A DNA stretch of 64,000 nt. Origin: RYN-230 sp963723595 (GTDB lineage Bacteria > Actinomycetota > Actinomycetes > Streptosporangiales > Streptosporangiaceae). The position numbers and the translations under genes were made by a program. A model generated the notes under the pieces. It saw only the letters and a list, made by a program, of their open reading frames with translations, was not told the DNA's origin and searched no databases. The number at the start of each line of letters is the position of its first letter. The first letter of the stretch is position 1. This document shows, in pieces, positions 1 to 8,835 of the stretch. The stretch spans positions 186,001 through 250,000 of the forward strand of contig CAVRRQ010000003.1 of assembly GCA_963723595.1 (NCBI GenBank). The letters run 5' to 3'.

Positions 1-1451
1 TGGCCCCCGCCCAGCTCGGGGCGCTGTTCGAGACGGACAGCCCGCTCTCCTTCGCCCAGCTTCCCCGCAACGAGGACCAGGTCGCCCGGCTGCGTCACTA
101 CCTGCGTGAGGAGATCGGGGTCGGTGAGGTCACCCCCGCGGACCTGCTCGCCAGAACCACGCGCGGGTTCCTGGAGGCCCAGCCCGACGGGTGGATCATC
201 CGGTTCTACACGTTCCTGCACGCCGAGCCTGACCTGTGGCGCGAACCACGGCTCCCGGGGGACACGCCCGGGCCGGCGCGGACCCGGCCGGTCATCCGGC
301 TCGAGGACGGCCGCCAGGCCGGGCCGTTCGACGCGGACGGCCGCCCCGCCGCCTACCTGCCCGCGGACTACCAGCCGGGGCCGGCCGGGACCGGGTTCCC
401 CACCGTGCGCCGCGCGGTGGCGGACGCACCGGCGGCCCGGGCGTTCCTGGAGGCGCTGGGGTTCACCGAGCCGGACATCGTCTCCGAGGTCCTGGAGATC
501 ATCCTGCCCCGGTACGCGCGGGGTGAGCTGGTCCCGGCGCCGCCCGGCTCCCCCGCCGGCGCCGTGGCGGCCCTGGACCGGGCCCAGCACGCCGCGGACC
601 TCGACTGCATCATGCGGGCCATGGACGAGGCGGACCCGGGCCGCCACTCCCGGCTGCTGGACCAGCTGCGTGAGACCGCGTTCCTCATTGGGGAGAACGC
701 CGCCACCGGGGACCAGCAGCTGATGCCGCCGCCCGCGCTGTATCAGCGCAGCCGGGACCTGGAGATCTACCTCGACGGGAACCCGGATTCCTGGTTCGCC
801 GCCGACGTCTACGGGCCGTGGCTGGCCCAGTTGCGCGGCATGGGGGTCCGCGATCAGGTGGACGTGCAGGCCCGGGCGCCCGGGCCGCTCGGGCACGTCC
901 TCATCGTCGCGGGGTTCGCCCGGCACGAGCGGGGCCTGGACGGGTTTGATCCGGAGGCGCGGATCGACGGGCTGGAGTTCGCGTTGCAGCATCCGGGCCA
1001 CGCCCGGGCCGAGTTCGTGTGGAACGTCCTGCTGGCGCCGAACCGGCGGCTCATCGGCGGGGTGGTCGAGAAGTCGGTGCGCGAGGGGTTCGCCGACTCC
1101 AGCCGGGAGACGGTCCGGTCGGCGGCCGGCCAGGCCGCGGCGGGCGAAGCCTGGCTGCCCGGGCCGGACGGGGCGTTCCACCAGCCCGCCGACCTGTCGC
1201 TGGACGACCTGCCGCCCACGTTCGCCCGGGACGAGGGACTGGCCCAGGCGCTGGGCATGAGCCAGCCGGTGGTGTCGCAGGCCGGACGCCGGCTCGGGAT
1301 CCCGCCGGAGGTGCTGTGGGGCCTGAGCGCCCACCCGGACCTGGTGGCCATGATCGAGGGTGAGCTCAAGCTGCGGGCCGCCGGGCGCAGTCCGCTCGGA
1401 GCGCTGCCCGGCGCGGACCCCGGCGACGAGCAGCCGCCTGGCCCGCTGTAA
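1..1451 (+). CDS. Sacsin-type (HSP90-like ATPase) domain protein, C-terminal part
   Basis: The frame is open from base 3 and ends at TAA 1449-1451, so about 482 C-terminal residues are present and the start lies outside the window. The visible part contains no ATPase motif. It is recognisable by eye as the C-terminal region of the large actinobacterial proteins annotated with a sacsin N-terminal ATPase-like domain, from blocks such as WLPGPDGAFH followed by LSLDDLPPTF and EGLAQALGM near the end. The last 40 residues are a Pro/Gly-rich tail. The family joins an N-terminal GHKL-type ATPase to a long helical C-terminus; its bacterial role is not established. Family assignment is from memory of the pattern. 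Confidence 0.6.
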   Translation, partial: APAQLGALFETDSPLSFAQLPRNEDQVARLRHYLREEIGVGEVTPADLLARTTRGFLEAQPDGWIIRFYTFLHAEPDLWREPRLPGDTPGPARTRPVIRLEDGRQAGPFDADGRPAAYLPADYQPGPAGTGFPTVRRAVADAPAARAFLEALGFTEPDIVSEVLEIILPRYARGELVPAPPGSPAGAVAALDRAQHAADLDCIMRAMDEADPGRHSRLLDQLRETAFLIGENAATGDQQLMPPPALYQRSRDLEIYLDGNPDSWFAADVYGPWLAQLRGMGVRDQVDVQARAPGPLGHVLIVAGFARHERGLDGFDPEARIDGLEFALQHPGHARAEFVWNVLLAPNRRLIGGVVEKSVREGFADSSRETVRSAAGQAAAGEAWLPGPDGAFHQPADLSLDDLPPTFARDEGLAQALGMSQPVVSQAGRRLGIPPEVLWGLSAHPDLVAMIEGELKLRAAGRSPLGALPGADPGDEQPPGPL

Positions 1452-1460
1452 CCGCCGTGG

Positions 1461-1973
1461 TCAGCGCAGCACCTCCATCAGCAGCGCCCAGGCGTTGATC
1501 GCGGCGATGACGATGGCCAGCACGAACGCGGCGGGCAGCCAGTAGAGACCGCCCCCGTGGCCGGTGGCGTACGTCACCCCGGCCAGGAGCAGGGTGACGG
1601 TCAGCCCGGCCGCGGTGACCAGGCGCAGCAGGAGCGGGCCATCCAGCGCGGCCCCGCGCCGGCTGGCCAGCAGGGCCCGGACCGGCAAGATGGCGCTGCC
1701 GGCCCCGGCCAGCAGGATGAACGTGGCCAGCGCCCCGCGCGGGATGGCCGGGACCAGCCCGACCAGGCTGATGACCAGGACGAGCAGCAGTGCGGCGAGC
1801 GCCTCGAGAGCCCGGCCGGTGAGGAAGTTCTGGCCCTCACGATTGTCGGCGGCCAGCAGGGTCCTGATGTTGACGCTGAGCCCGACGAAGATCAGGCCGC
1901 TGAGCGCGGCCGTGGCCCCGGCCGCGGCGAGGAAGAGATCACCCCATCCGCCGGTGGTGTACGCGGCGATCAT
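1461..1973 (-). CDS. Small five-helix membrane protein, unknown function
   Basis: This is a 170-residue hydrophobic protein with about five membrane segments (roughly residues 10-32, 56-75, 82-100, 117-137, 146-166) and few charges between them. I prefer the ATG at 1973: AGGA lies about 8 bases upstream, and membrane-type sequence (GGWGDLFLAAAGATAALSGL) begins right after it. An in-frame start at 2105 would add 44 low-complexity residues and run into the upstream region of the divergent epimerase gene. It is convergent with the sacsin-type gene, with 9 bases between the stops. No catalytic motif is visible and I do not recognise a named family with confidence. Confidence 0.65.
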   Translation of the reverse strand: MIAAYTTGGWGDLFLAAAGATAALSGLIFVGLSVNIRTLLAADNREGQNFLTGRALEALAALLLVLVISLVGLVPAIPRGALATFILLAGAGSAILPVRALLASRRGAALDGPLLLRLVTAAGLTVTLLLAGVTYATGHGGGLYWLPAAFVLAIVIAAINAWALLMEVLR

Positions 1974-2120
1974 CGCCGGTCCTGCTCGGCTGGAGACGGC
2001 TGAGGTGCGGCAGGCTGGGTCATGACTCTGCTTCCTGGTCGTTGACAGAGCTTCCTGGTCGTTGACAGGGCCCGGGGCGGAGTTTAACGTCGCCCCGTCC
2101 CCCACCGGAGGTCTGTTCGC

Positions 2121-3110
2121 ATGCCGACGTCACCCGAGAGATTCCTCGTCACCGGCGCGGCCGGCTGCATCGGCGCGTGGGCGGTCCGGCTGCTGCTCGA
2201 CGAGGGCGTCCCGGTGGTCGCCACCGACCTGAGCCCGGACCTGCGCCGGTTCGAGCTCATCTCCCACGGGCGGGGCGGCGGGCGGCCGGAATTCGCCGAG
2301 CTCGACGTGACCAGCAGCCAGGACGTCGCGGCCCTGGTGGCCGGCCGCGGCATCACCCACGTGATCCACCTGGCCGGCCTGCAGCTCCCGTTCTGCGCGG
2401 CGGACCCGCCGCTCGGGGCACTGGTCAACGTGGTCGGCACGGTCAACGTGTTCGAGGCGGTCCGGGCCGCGGGCGGGCACGCCGGGCTGGCCCTGGCCAG
2501 CTCCGCCGCGGTCTTCGGGAAGCCCGCCAGCCACCCGGCCGGCGTCGTGGCCGACAACTCCCCGCTGCTGCCGGACTCCTTCTACGGCGTGTACAAGGTG
2601 GCCAACGAGGGCACGGCGAAGGTCTACTCGACCGCACACGGGATCGGGTCGATCGCCCTCCGCCCGTTCATCGTCTACGGCCCCGGCCGGGACCAGGGCA
2701 TGACGTCCGACCCGACGAAGGCCATGCTCGCCGCGGCCGCGGGGGTGCCATTCCGGATCAAATTCACCGGCAGCATGCTGCTCACCTACGCACCGGACTG
2801 CGCCCGGGCCTTCATCGCGTCGGCCCGGGCGGCCGCGGGGTCCGGTGAAGCGGTCAGCCTCAACGTGCCGGGGCACCGCATCGGGGTCCCGGCCCTGGCC
2901 GGCCTCATCGAGGAGGCCCTCCCCGGCTCCGGGCGCCTCATCACCTGGGACCGCAACCCTCTCCCGGTGCCCTCGGTGCTGGCCGGCCCGGCGATCCATG
3001 ACGCGGTCGGCGACGTCCCCAGCATCCCGCTGGCCGACGGGGTACGCGAGACGATCAAGGCCTTCCAGGATGCGCTGAGCGCCGGGCTCATTTCCCCGCC
3101 GCAGGCCTGA
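2121..3110 (+). CDS. NAD-dependent epimerase/dehydratase (extended SDR)
   Basis: The 329-residue protein has the extended short-chain dehydrogenase signature: a Rossmann glycine motif TGAAGCIG (residues 11-18), Ser127/128 in LASSAAVFG, and the catalytic YGVYK (Tyr155, Lys159). After the active site, RPFIVYGPGRDQGM is the usual RPxxVYGPG block. It should bind NAD(P) and act on a nucleotide sugar or similar hydroxylated substrate in the cytoplasm; the substrate cannot be read from sequence. GGAGGT lies 9 bases before the ATG. The gene stands alone, divergent from the small membrane protein and convergent with the spermidine-synthase-like gene. Confidence 0.9.
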   Translation: MPTSPERFLVTGAAGCIGAWAVRLLLDEGVPVVATDLSPDLRRFELISHGRGGGRPEFAELDVTSSQDVAALVAGRGITHVIHLAGLQLPFCAADPPLGALVNVVGTVNVFEAVRAAGGHAGLALASSAAVFGKPASHPAGVVADNSPLLPDSFYGVYKVANEGTAKVYSTAHGIGSIALRPFIVYGPGRDQGMTSDPTKAMLAAAAGVPFRIKFTGSMLLTYAPDCARAFIASARAAAGSGEAVSLNVPGHRIGVPALAGLIEEALPGSGRLITWDRNPLPVPSVLAGPAIHDAVGDVPSIPLADGVRETIKAFQDALSAGLISPPQA

Positions 3111-3161
3111 TCCCCGCGTGGCCAGGCCCCGGGTAGCAGCCAGGCCTCCCAGTGGCAGCCC

Positions 3162-4136
3162 TCACCGCCTGACGTCGAAGAGGTCCAGCGGCGGGGCGGG
3201 TGAGGCCTCGGCCTCCCCGTCCACGACCGGCCTGGCCCCGGCCGCGAAGCGGTCGAGTTCCCCGCCGCCGAGGACCCGGCCGGGGAACGGGTCGCCCGCC
3301 GCCCGGCCGGCCAGGGCCCCCAGCGGGAGTTCCTTCCGCGACGCGGCCAGCACCAGGTTGCCGAACCGGCGGCCGCGCATCACCCCGGGGTCCGCGATCA
3401 GGCAGGCGTGCGGGAAGACGGCGCGCACGGTCGCGACCCGGGCCCGGGCGTGCGCGAGCGGCGGGCCGTCCCCCATGTTGGCGGCGAAGATCCCCGCCGG
3501 GGCCAGCGCCGCCGCCGCATCCCTCGCGAATTCGACCGTGGTCACGTGGGCCGGGGTGCGGGCCCCGGTGAACAGGTCGGCGATCACCAGGTCGAACGAG
3601 CCGGCCGGCAGCTGACCCAGGACGGCCCGGGCGTCGCCGACCCGCACCCGGACGCGCCCCGCACCCGCCCGTCCCGGACTCGTGCTCCCGTGACCGGCCT
3701 GCCCGCCGCTGGGCTGCCCGCCACCGGGCTGCCTACTACTGGCCCGCCCGCCACTGGCCCGGCGGGACGGCTGGTCGAGCGGCAGCCGCCGCCGGACCAG
3801 GCCCACCAGGGCCCCGTCCGAGTCAACGGCCAGCTGGCTGGATCCGGGCCGGGACGCCGCCACGTACCGGGCCAGGGTCAGCCCTCCCCCGCCCAGGTGC
3901 AGGACCCGCAGCGGCTGGCCGGCGGGGGCGGCCAGGTCGGCCAGGTGACCGAACCGCCGCATGTACTCGAACTCCAGGTACAGCGGGTCGTCGAGGTCCA
4001 CGTGGGATTGCGGGATGCCGTCCACCCGCAGCGTCCAGGCCCGCGGCCGGTCACCGTCGGCCACGAGCTCGGCCACGCCCGAATCGATGTCCTCCCGGAC
4101 GGCCGGCCCGCTCCTGCTGTGCTGCCGGTGGGGCAT
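3162..4136 (-). CDS. Spermidine synthase-like SAM-fold protein with repeat insertion
   Basis: This 324-residue protein has the spermidine synthase/methyltransferase fold: VLHLGGGGLTLARYV (about 76-90) is the nucleotide-binding loop, followed by AVDSDGALV and later the acidic VGDAR and DLVIADLFTGA blocks. The N-terminal half resembles SpeE-like proteins that lack their own membrane domain. True aminopropyl transfer is uncertain, because such actinobacterial homologues are often called spermidine synthase only by fold. Between the second and third core strands sits a Gly/Ser/Gln/Arg-rich insertion (about residues 124-160) coded by four imperfect 15-nt repeats. ATG 4136 is the only good start. 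It is divergent from the DHA2 pump gene. Confidence 0.8.
   Translation of the reverse strand: MPHRQHSRSGPAVREDIDSGVAELVADGDRPRAWTLRVDGIPQSHVDLDDPLYLEFEYMRRFGHLADLAAPAGQPLRVLHLGGGGLTLARYVAASRPGSSQLAVDSDGALVGLVRRRLPLDQPSRRASGGRASSRQPGGGQPSGGQAGHGSTSPGRAGAGRVRVRVGDARAVLGQLPAGSFDLVIADLFTGARTPAHVTTVEFARDAAAALAPAGIFAANMGDGPPLAHARARVATVRAVFPHACLIADPGVMRGRRFGNLVLAASRKELPLGALAGRAAGDPFPGRVLGGGELDRFAAGARPVVDGEAEASPAPPLDLFDVRR
3699..3758. repeat. Four imperfect 15-nt coding repeats
   Basis: The plus strand reads four adjacent 15-base units: CTGCCCGCCGCTGGG, CTGCCCGCCACCGGG, CTGCCTACTACTGGC and CCGCCCGCCACTGGC. Fifteen bases preserve the frame, so the repeat expands a low-complexity loop in the spermidine-synthase-like protein five residues at a time. 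Confidence 0.75.
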
Positions 4137-4349
4137 AGCCCCAGTATCCCCTCACTTGCCCCCAAACCGCGCTGGCCCCCGCGGGACTCTCGCGCAGGGC
4201 GGCGGGGATCAGCCCAGATCATTACGTCCGGCAACCGGTCCGGCCCTGACCCGCGAAACCATGGATGTGAGGCCGCCCGTATCGTGGGCAGCGGCCTGCG
4301 CCTAACCTTTAAGCAGCCCTGATGCGTCACCAACCCCGGGGGAGCGTTC

Positions 4350-5942
4350 GTGACCGAAGCTCACGCTGACCTGTCCGGCCAGGAGCAGCACCGGAGTACC
4401 CCGCCAGGCCCGGGCGGCGGGGACACCGGGCAACGCGGGAACAAGTGGTGGACGCTGGTCGCGGTGTGCCTCGGCACCTTCATGCTGCTGCTGGACATCA
4501 CGATCGTGAACGTCGCGCTGCCGGACATCCAGCGCGCGCTGCACTCCAGCTTCTCCGACCTGCAGTGGGTGGTGGACGCCTACGCGCTGACCCTGGCCGC
4601 GTTCCTGCTCACCGCGGGCAGCCTGGCCGACATGTACGGCCGGCGCCTGCTGTACCTGATCGGCCTGGTGGTGTTCACCGGCGCCTCGGTCCTGTGCGGC
4701 TTCGCGACCTCCACGCTGATGCTCCAGCTCTCCCGCGCGCTGCAGGGCATCGGCGGGGCGATCATGTTCGCGGTCTCCCTGGCGCTGCTCGCGGACGCGT
4801 TCCGCGGTAAGGACCGGGGCACGGCGTTCGGGGTCTGGGGCGCGGTGACCGGCCTGGCGGTGGCGATCGGCCCGCTGCTCGGCGGCCTGCTGACCTCCGG
4901 CCTGTCCTGGCGGTGGATCTTCTTCGTGAACGCCCCGATCGGCGTGATCGCCGTGGTCATCTCGGTGATGAGGGTCTCGGAGTCCCGCGCGCCGCAGGCC
5001 AGCCGGCCGGACTGGGCGGGCTTCGTGCTGTTCAGCGCGGCGCTGTCGCTGCTGGTTTACGCGCTGATCGAGTCCAACCAGCGGTCGTTCACCGACGGCC
5101 TGGTGCTGGGCTGCCTGGTGGCCGCGGCCGTCCTGCTGGTGGTCTTCATCCTGGTCGAGCGCCGGATGGCGCACCCCATGTTCGACCTGAGCCTGTTCCG
5201 GCTGCCGACGTTCACCGGCGGCAGCGTCGCGGCGTTCGGCCTGAGCGCGTCGATCTTCGCGATGCTCCTCTACCTCGTGCTGTACCTGCAGGACATCCTG
5301 GGCTACTCGCCGCTGGGCACCGGCGTGCGGCTCATGTTCCTGTCCGGGGCCATCCTGGTGGCGGCCACGGTGGCAGGCCGGCTGACGTCCCGGGTGCCGA
5401 TCCGGCTGCTCATCGGGCCCGGGCTCATCCTGGTCGGGGTGGGCCTGCTGCTGATGCGCGGGCTCAGCGCCGGGTCGTCCTGGACCCATCTGATCCCGGG
5501 CATGATCGTGAGCGGCCTCGGCGTCGGCGTGGTCAACCCGCCCCTCGCCTCGACCGCGGTCGGCGTGGTCCCGCCGCAGCAGGCCGGCATGGCCTCGGGG
5601 ATCAACTCCACGTTCCGCCAGGTCGGCATCGCCACCGGCATCGCCCTGCTGGGCACCCTGTTCTCCAACAAGGTGGCCAGCGAGGTCCGGTCCCGGATCG
5701 CCGCCGTCCCGCCCCTGTCCCACCAGGGGCCGAAGATCGCCTCCGCCGTGCAGTCCGGCGAGATCGGCCAGGTGATCGCGAAACTGCCTGCGCAGCTCCG
5801 GCCGGCCGTGGGCACGATCACCCGGGCCGCGTTCACCACCGGCCTGAACCACATCCTGCTGGTCGCGGCGATCATCGCGCTGGTCTCCGGCGTGATCTCC
5901 CTGGTCGCCATCCGCACCCGGGACTTCGCCCAGCAGAGCTAG
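4350..5942 (+). CDS. DHA2-type (14-helix) MFS multidrug efflux transporter
   Basis: At 530 residues with about 14 membrane segments this is a drug:H+ antiporter-2 family pump of the EmrB/QacA type in the inner membrane. Diagnostic blocks are LLLDITIVNVALPDI in helix 1, WVVDAYALTLAAFLLTAG in helix 2, GSLADMYGRR in the loop 2-3 (family motif A) and GPLLGGLL in helix 5 (motif C). The start is GTG 4350, with GGGGGAG about 5 bases upstream. A soluble Gly/Pro-rich tail of about 30 residues precedes helix 1. No TetR-type repressor gene is adjacent. Its substrate is unknown. Confidence 0.93.
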   Translation: MTEAHADLSGQEQHRSTPPGPGGGDTGQRGNKWWTLVAVCLGTFMLLLDITIVNVALPDIQRALHSSFSDLQWVVDAYALTLAAFLLTAGSLADMYGRRLLYLIGLVVFTGASVLCGFATSTLMLQLSRALQGIGGAIMFAVSLALLADAFRGKDRGTAFGVWGAVTGLAVAIGPLLGGLLTSGLSWRWIFFVNAPIGVIAVVISVMRVSESRAPQASRPDWAGFVLFSAALSLLVYALIESNQRSFTDGLVLGCLVAAAVLLVVFILVERRMAHPMFDLSLFRLPTFTGGSVAAFGLSASIFAMLLYLVLYLQDILGYSPLGTGVRLMFLSGAILVAATVAGRLTSRVPIRLLIGPGLILVGVGLLLMRGLSAGSSWTHLIPGMIVSGLGVGVVNPPLASTAVGVVPPQQAGMASGINSTFRQVGIATGIALLGTLFSNKVASEVRSRIAAVPPLSHQGPKIASAVQSGEIGQVIAKLPAQLRPAVGTITRAAFTTGLNHILLVAAIIALVSGVISLVAIRTRDFAQQS

Positions 5943-5956
5943 GGCGTGTCGCTCAA

Positions 5957-5983
5957 GGCTCGCCGGCGTGTGTCCGGCGAGTC
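5957..5983. terminator. Hairpin between convergent genes
   Basis: CTCGCCGG (5959-5966) pairs perfectly with CCGGCGAG (5974-5981) across a 7-base loop, with weaker extension at both ends. It sits just after the efflux-pump stop and before the aldo/keto reductase remnant, so it can serve both strands. There is no U tract, as is common in actinobacteria. Confidence 0.6.
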
Positions 5984-5999
5984 CTGAAAGGCGCCTGTC

Positions 6000-6329
6000 T
6001 CAGGCCGCGGAGCGCTCGCTGAGCGGGCGGCGGCGCAGTTCCGTCTTCTGGATCGCCGGCGGCACGTATGCCTGGTCGAGGAGGCCGATGTCGGTTCCGG
6101 GCGGGACGATCTCATCGATCCGGTCGAGGACATCGTCCGGGAGGACGGTGTCCATCCCCGCGAGCAGGTCGTCGAGTTGCCCCATGGTGCGGGCACCGAG
6201 CAGCGCACTGGTGACGCCCGGGTGCGAGATCGCGAACGCCATCGCGAGGTGGGGCATCGACAGTCCCGCTTCTCCGGCGAGCGGGATCAGCCGCTCCACA
6301 CTGAGCCGGGCGCCCGGGGCCGCCAGCCA
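6000..6329 (-). pseudogene. Aldo/keto reductase, 3' remnant only
   Basis: About 110 codons remain. They match the C-terminal end of NADPH-dependent aldo/keto reductases: LIPLAGEAGLSMPHLAMAF, HPGVTSALLGARTM, then a QLDDLLAGMD block and LDRIDEIVPPGTDIG. Upstream of about 6330 the frame loses all similarity, so the barrel core with the catalytic Tyr, Lys, Asp and His (roughly 230 residues) is missing. A GTG at 6299 could start translation, but the product would lack the active site. It lies between the DHA2 pump and the fasciclin gene and looks like a deletion scar, not a sequencing slip. Confidence 0.75.
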
Positions 6330-6379
6330 GATTGATCGTGGCTGACGAGCAGCTGCCCACCCCCGCCTGGTGGCATGGC

Positions 6380-6410
6380 GCGGGGCCGCGCCCCCCGGGC
6401 GCGGCCCCGC
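6380..6410. terminator. Strong GC hairpin after the fasciclin gene
   Basis: GCGGGGCCGCGCC (6380-6392) pairs perfectly over 13 bases with GGCGCGGCCCCGC (6398-6410) around a 5-base loop. It begins 16 bases past the stop of the fasciclin gene on the minus strand, in the expected place for an intrinsic terminator. Confidence 0.75.
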
Positions 6411-6425
6411 AATGGCTCAGCCGAG

Positions 6426-7064
6426 TCAGGACTTCGGCATGAGCACGCTGTTGATGATGTAGACGGTGGCGTTGGCGGTGGTCACGCCGCCGCACACCAC
6501 CTTGGCGCCATTGACGGTGTAGGTGGAGCCCATCTTGGCCAGCGTCACCTTGCTGCCCTCGAGGGTCTTCGCGGACATCCCCGAGGCGAAGTCGCCGGTC
6601 GTGACCGTCGAGCCCACCACGTGGTAGGTGAGGATCTTGGTCAGCTCGGCCTTGTTGGCCAGCACCTTGCTCAGCGTGGCGGACGGGATCTTGGCGAACG
6701 CGCTGTTGGCCGGCGCGAACACGGTGATGCCCTTGGCCGAGTTGAGCGTGTCGACCAGGTTGGCCTTCTTGACCGCGGTGACCAGGGTGGACAGTACCGG
6801 GTTGTTCGACGCGGCGGTGGCCACCGGGGCGGTGGCCATGCCCGAGAAGCTGCCCGACCCGGAGGCCGGGACCGCCGAGCAGGCCGGGCCGAACGGCTTC
6901 GACGCGGTCTGCGCGGACTGGGTGGGCATGGCCGACGCGGAGGACGACGAGGACGACGGCGTGCTCGATCCTGAGCTGGCCGAGGTGCCGCTGGAGCCGC
7001 ACGCGGCGGCACCGAACGCGAGACCGGCGGACATGAGGGCGATGGCCGGGACCTTGTACTTCAT
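6426..7064 (-). CDS. Fasciclin (FAS1) domain lipoprotein
   Basis: From ATG 7064 the product has 212 residues. A lipoprotein signal ends at the lipobox FGAAAC (Cys22), then come a Ser/Thr-rich linker (about 23-55) and one FAS1 domain. The domain shows NPVLSTLVTAVKKANLVDTL, ITVFAPANSAFAKIP, LTYHVVGSTV and the final ATVYIINSVLMP. FAS1 domains act in adhesion outside the cell. GAGGAA lies about 9 bases before the start. It is directly downstream of the molybdopterin oxidoreductase gene, with about 60 bases between them, so the two are probably co-transcribed. In mycobacteria the fasciclin lipoproteins MPT83/MPT70 belong to the SigK regulon; no sigma or anti-sigma gene is present here. Confidence 0.92.
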   Translation of the reverse strand: MKYKVPAIALMSAGLAFGAAACGSSGTSASSGSSTPSSSSSSASAMPTQSAQTASKPFGPACSAVPASGSGSFSGMATAPVATAASNNPVLSTLVTAVKKANLVDTLNSAKGITVFAPANSAFAKIPSATLSKVLANKAELTKILTYHVVGSTVTTGDFASGMSAKTLEGSKVTLAKMGSTYTVNGAKVVCGGVTTANATVYIINSVLMPKS

Positions 7065-7123
7065 TTTCTGGATTCCTCTTTCATTGGGTTGGTGAACATC
7101 TCGGTGGGAGCAGGCGCCGGGGG

Positions 7124-8698
7124 CTAGGTGACGGTCACCGTGACCGTGTCCCAGCCGGTGGCGCCGTTGGGGAAGATGGGCACGCGGCGGGAGGGCTGCG
7201 TGACGTGGGTGCCGTCGGTCGCCCGGACCGCGAGCGTGTGCAGCCCGTGCGGGGCGTCCCACTCCCACACCCACTGCCGCCACGTGTCGATGCCGGGCAC
7301 GGGCGCGAGCCGGGCCTCGTGCCACGGGCCGTTATCCGCCCGGACCTGCACCGCGTCGATGCCGCGGTGCGGCGCCCAGGCCACCCCGGCCACCGCGGTC
7401 CGGCCCGCCTTGACCTGGGCCAGGGGCCGGGGCACGTCGATCCGCGACTCGGTCTTGATCGGGGCGCGGGTGGAGTAGCCGCGCTGCACCCAGTAGGACT
7501 TCTGCGCGAAGGTGGTGATCTCCAGGTCGACCACCCACTTGGTGGCGGACACGTAGCCGTACAGGCCGGGGACCATCATCCGGGCCGGGAACCCGTGCGC
7601 GACCGGCAGCGGCTGCCCGTTCATGCCCACCGCGATCAGCGCGTCCCGGCCGTCCATGACCGTCTCGATCGGGGTGCCGCAGGTCCAGCCGTCGGCGGAG
7701 GTGCTGAGGATCTGGTCGGCACCACGCTTGACCCGGGCCTCCCGGAGCAGGGAGGCGAGGCTGGCCCCGAGCCACCGGGCGTTGCCCACGTACGGCCCGC
7801 CGACCTGGTTGGACACGCAGGCCAGGGTGATGTCGGCCTCGGTGAGCGGCCGCTTCAGCAGCTGGTCGAAGGTGATGTCCAGCTCCCGCTCGACCATGCC
7901 GTGCACCCGGAGGTGCCACCCCTCCGGCGGGACCTGGGGCAGGCTGAGCGCCGTGTCCACCCGGTAGAAGCTCCCGCTGGGCGTGGTGAACGGGCTGATC
8001 CCGGGGACGGCGAGGTCCGCGCCGCCCGGCGGCAGCGGCCCGGTGACCGCCGGGCGGGGAAGCGTGATCCCGGAGCGCGCCGCCGACACGTTGAACCGGG
8101 ACAGCAGCGCCTGGCCGGCCCCGGCCCCGGCAACCGCGAGGGCGGCGGCCCCGGCCGCGGTGAGGAGGAACCTGCGGCGGTCTGGGGTACCCGGGACGTC
8201 ACCGCCAGGGGTCTCAGCGCGCCGGGCGGGCGGGGCAGCCGCGGCGCGGACCAGCAGGAGCAGGACGACCGCGCCAGCGGCCACGCCCACGAGCGTGGGC
8301 ACCGCGTCGGCCGGACCCGACACGGGCCTGGTCGCGACGGCCGCGATGCCGATAGCGGCGAAAACGGCCAGCCCGGCCAGCCCGTAAGCCAGCCGGCGCC
8401 GGCCCAGGATCCCGATAAGCATGGCGAAAAGCGCGAGCACGACGTAGATTCCGGCGAGCAGCACGGTCTTGTCGTGGCTGCCGAAATGCTGGATGGCGAA
8501 GTCCTTGACCGGAATGGGGGTCAGGTCGATAGCCGCGCTTCCGACCGCGATCACCGGCTCCCCCGCGGACCCGGTGATGCCGGCCACCAGCTGGGCCACG
8601 CCGATCGCAGCCGCCACGGCCAGGAGCCCGGTCAGGGCGCCGACCGCAGCGGCCCCGAGGAGGCCCCGCGTGCGCTGCGCTATGTGCTTCATCATCAC
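7124..8698 (-). CDS. Membrane-anchored molybdopterin-dependent oxidoreductase (sulfite oxidase family)
   Basis: The 524-residue protein has four N-terminal membrane helices (about 14-38, 78-98, 103-123, 134-152) and a fifth hydrophobic segment after the RRR at 174-176, then a large extracytoplasmic domain. That domain has the sulfite oxidase/YedY-type Mo-pterin fold: Cys294 in TLACVSNQVGG is the expected Mo ligand, followed by WLGASLASLL, WTCGTPIE and HGFPARMMVPGLYGYVSATKW-type blocks. The C-terminal 100 residues form the beta-sandwich dimerisation domain. The substrate is unknown. GTG 8698 and ATGs at 8695 and 8692 are all possible starts; none has a clear ribosome site. It precedes the fasciclin gene on the same strand. 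Confidence 0.92.
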   Translation of the reverse strand: MMMKHIAQRTRGLLGAAAVGALTGLLAVAAAIGVAQLVAGITGSAGEPVIAVGSAAIDLTPIPVKDFAIQHFGSHDKTVLLAGIYVVLALFAMLIGILGRRRLAYGLAGLAVFAAIGIAAVATRPVSGPADAVPTLVGVAAGAVVLLLLVRAAAAPPARRAETPGGDVPGTPDRRRFLLTAAGAAALAVAGAGAGQALLSRFNVSAARSGITLPRPAVTGPLPPGGADLAVPGISPFTTPSGSFYRVDTALSLPQVPPEGWHLRVHGMVERELDITFDQLLKRPLTEADITLACVSNQVGGPYVGNARWLGASLASLLREARVKRGADQILSTSADGWTCGTPIETVMDGRDALIAVGMNGQPLPVAHGFPARMMVPGLYGYVSATKWVVDLEITTFAQKSYWVQRGYSTRAPIKTESRIDVPRPLAQVKAGRTAVAGVAWAPHRGIDAVQVRADNGPWHEARLAPVPGIDTWRQWVWEWDAPHGLHTLAVRATDGTHVTQPSRRVPIFPNGATGWDTVTVTVT

Positions 8699-8823
8699 GA
8701 GGAATTCGGGCCGGACGCGTTTTCAGATTGGGGGGCCCGGATAAAAGACCGCATTCCGCAGCGTTATTAGCATCACACCAATCCGCCCGCCGGAGTGCTC
8801 CGAATAACCCTCTTGAGCTTGGC

Positions 8824-8829
8824 TAATAT
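8824..8829 (+). promoter_or_regulatory. Leaderless -10 box for the DUF1810 gene
   Basis: TAATAT fits the actinobacterial TANNNT -10 consensus and ends 6 bases before the GTG start at 8836. No Shine-Dalgarno sequence precedes that GTG, so transcription and translation probably begin at the same base. No convincing -35 is visible. Confidence 0.55.
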
Positions 8830-8835
8830 GGTTCC

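Noticed and set aside
4302..5852. Long minus-strand open frame antisense to the DHA2 pump
   Set aside because: The predicted product is a His/Gln/Asp/Arg-rich low-complexity chain, as expected from the reverse of GC-biased codons; the plus-strand transporter is beyond doubt.
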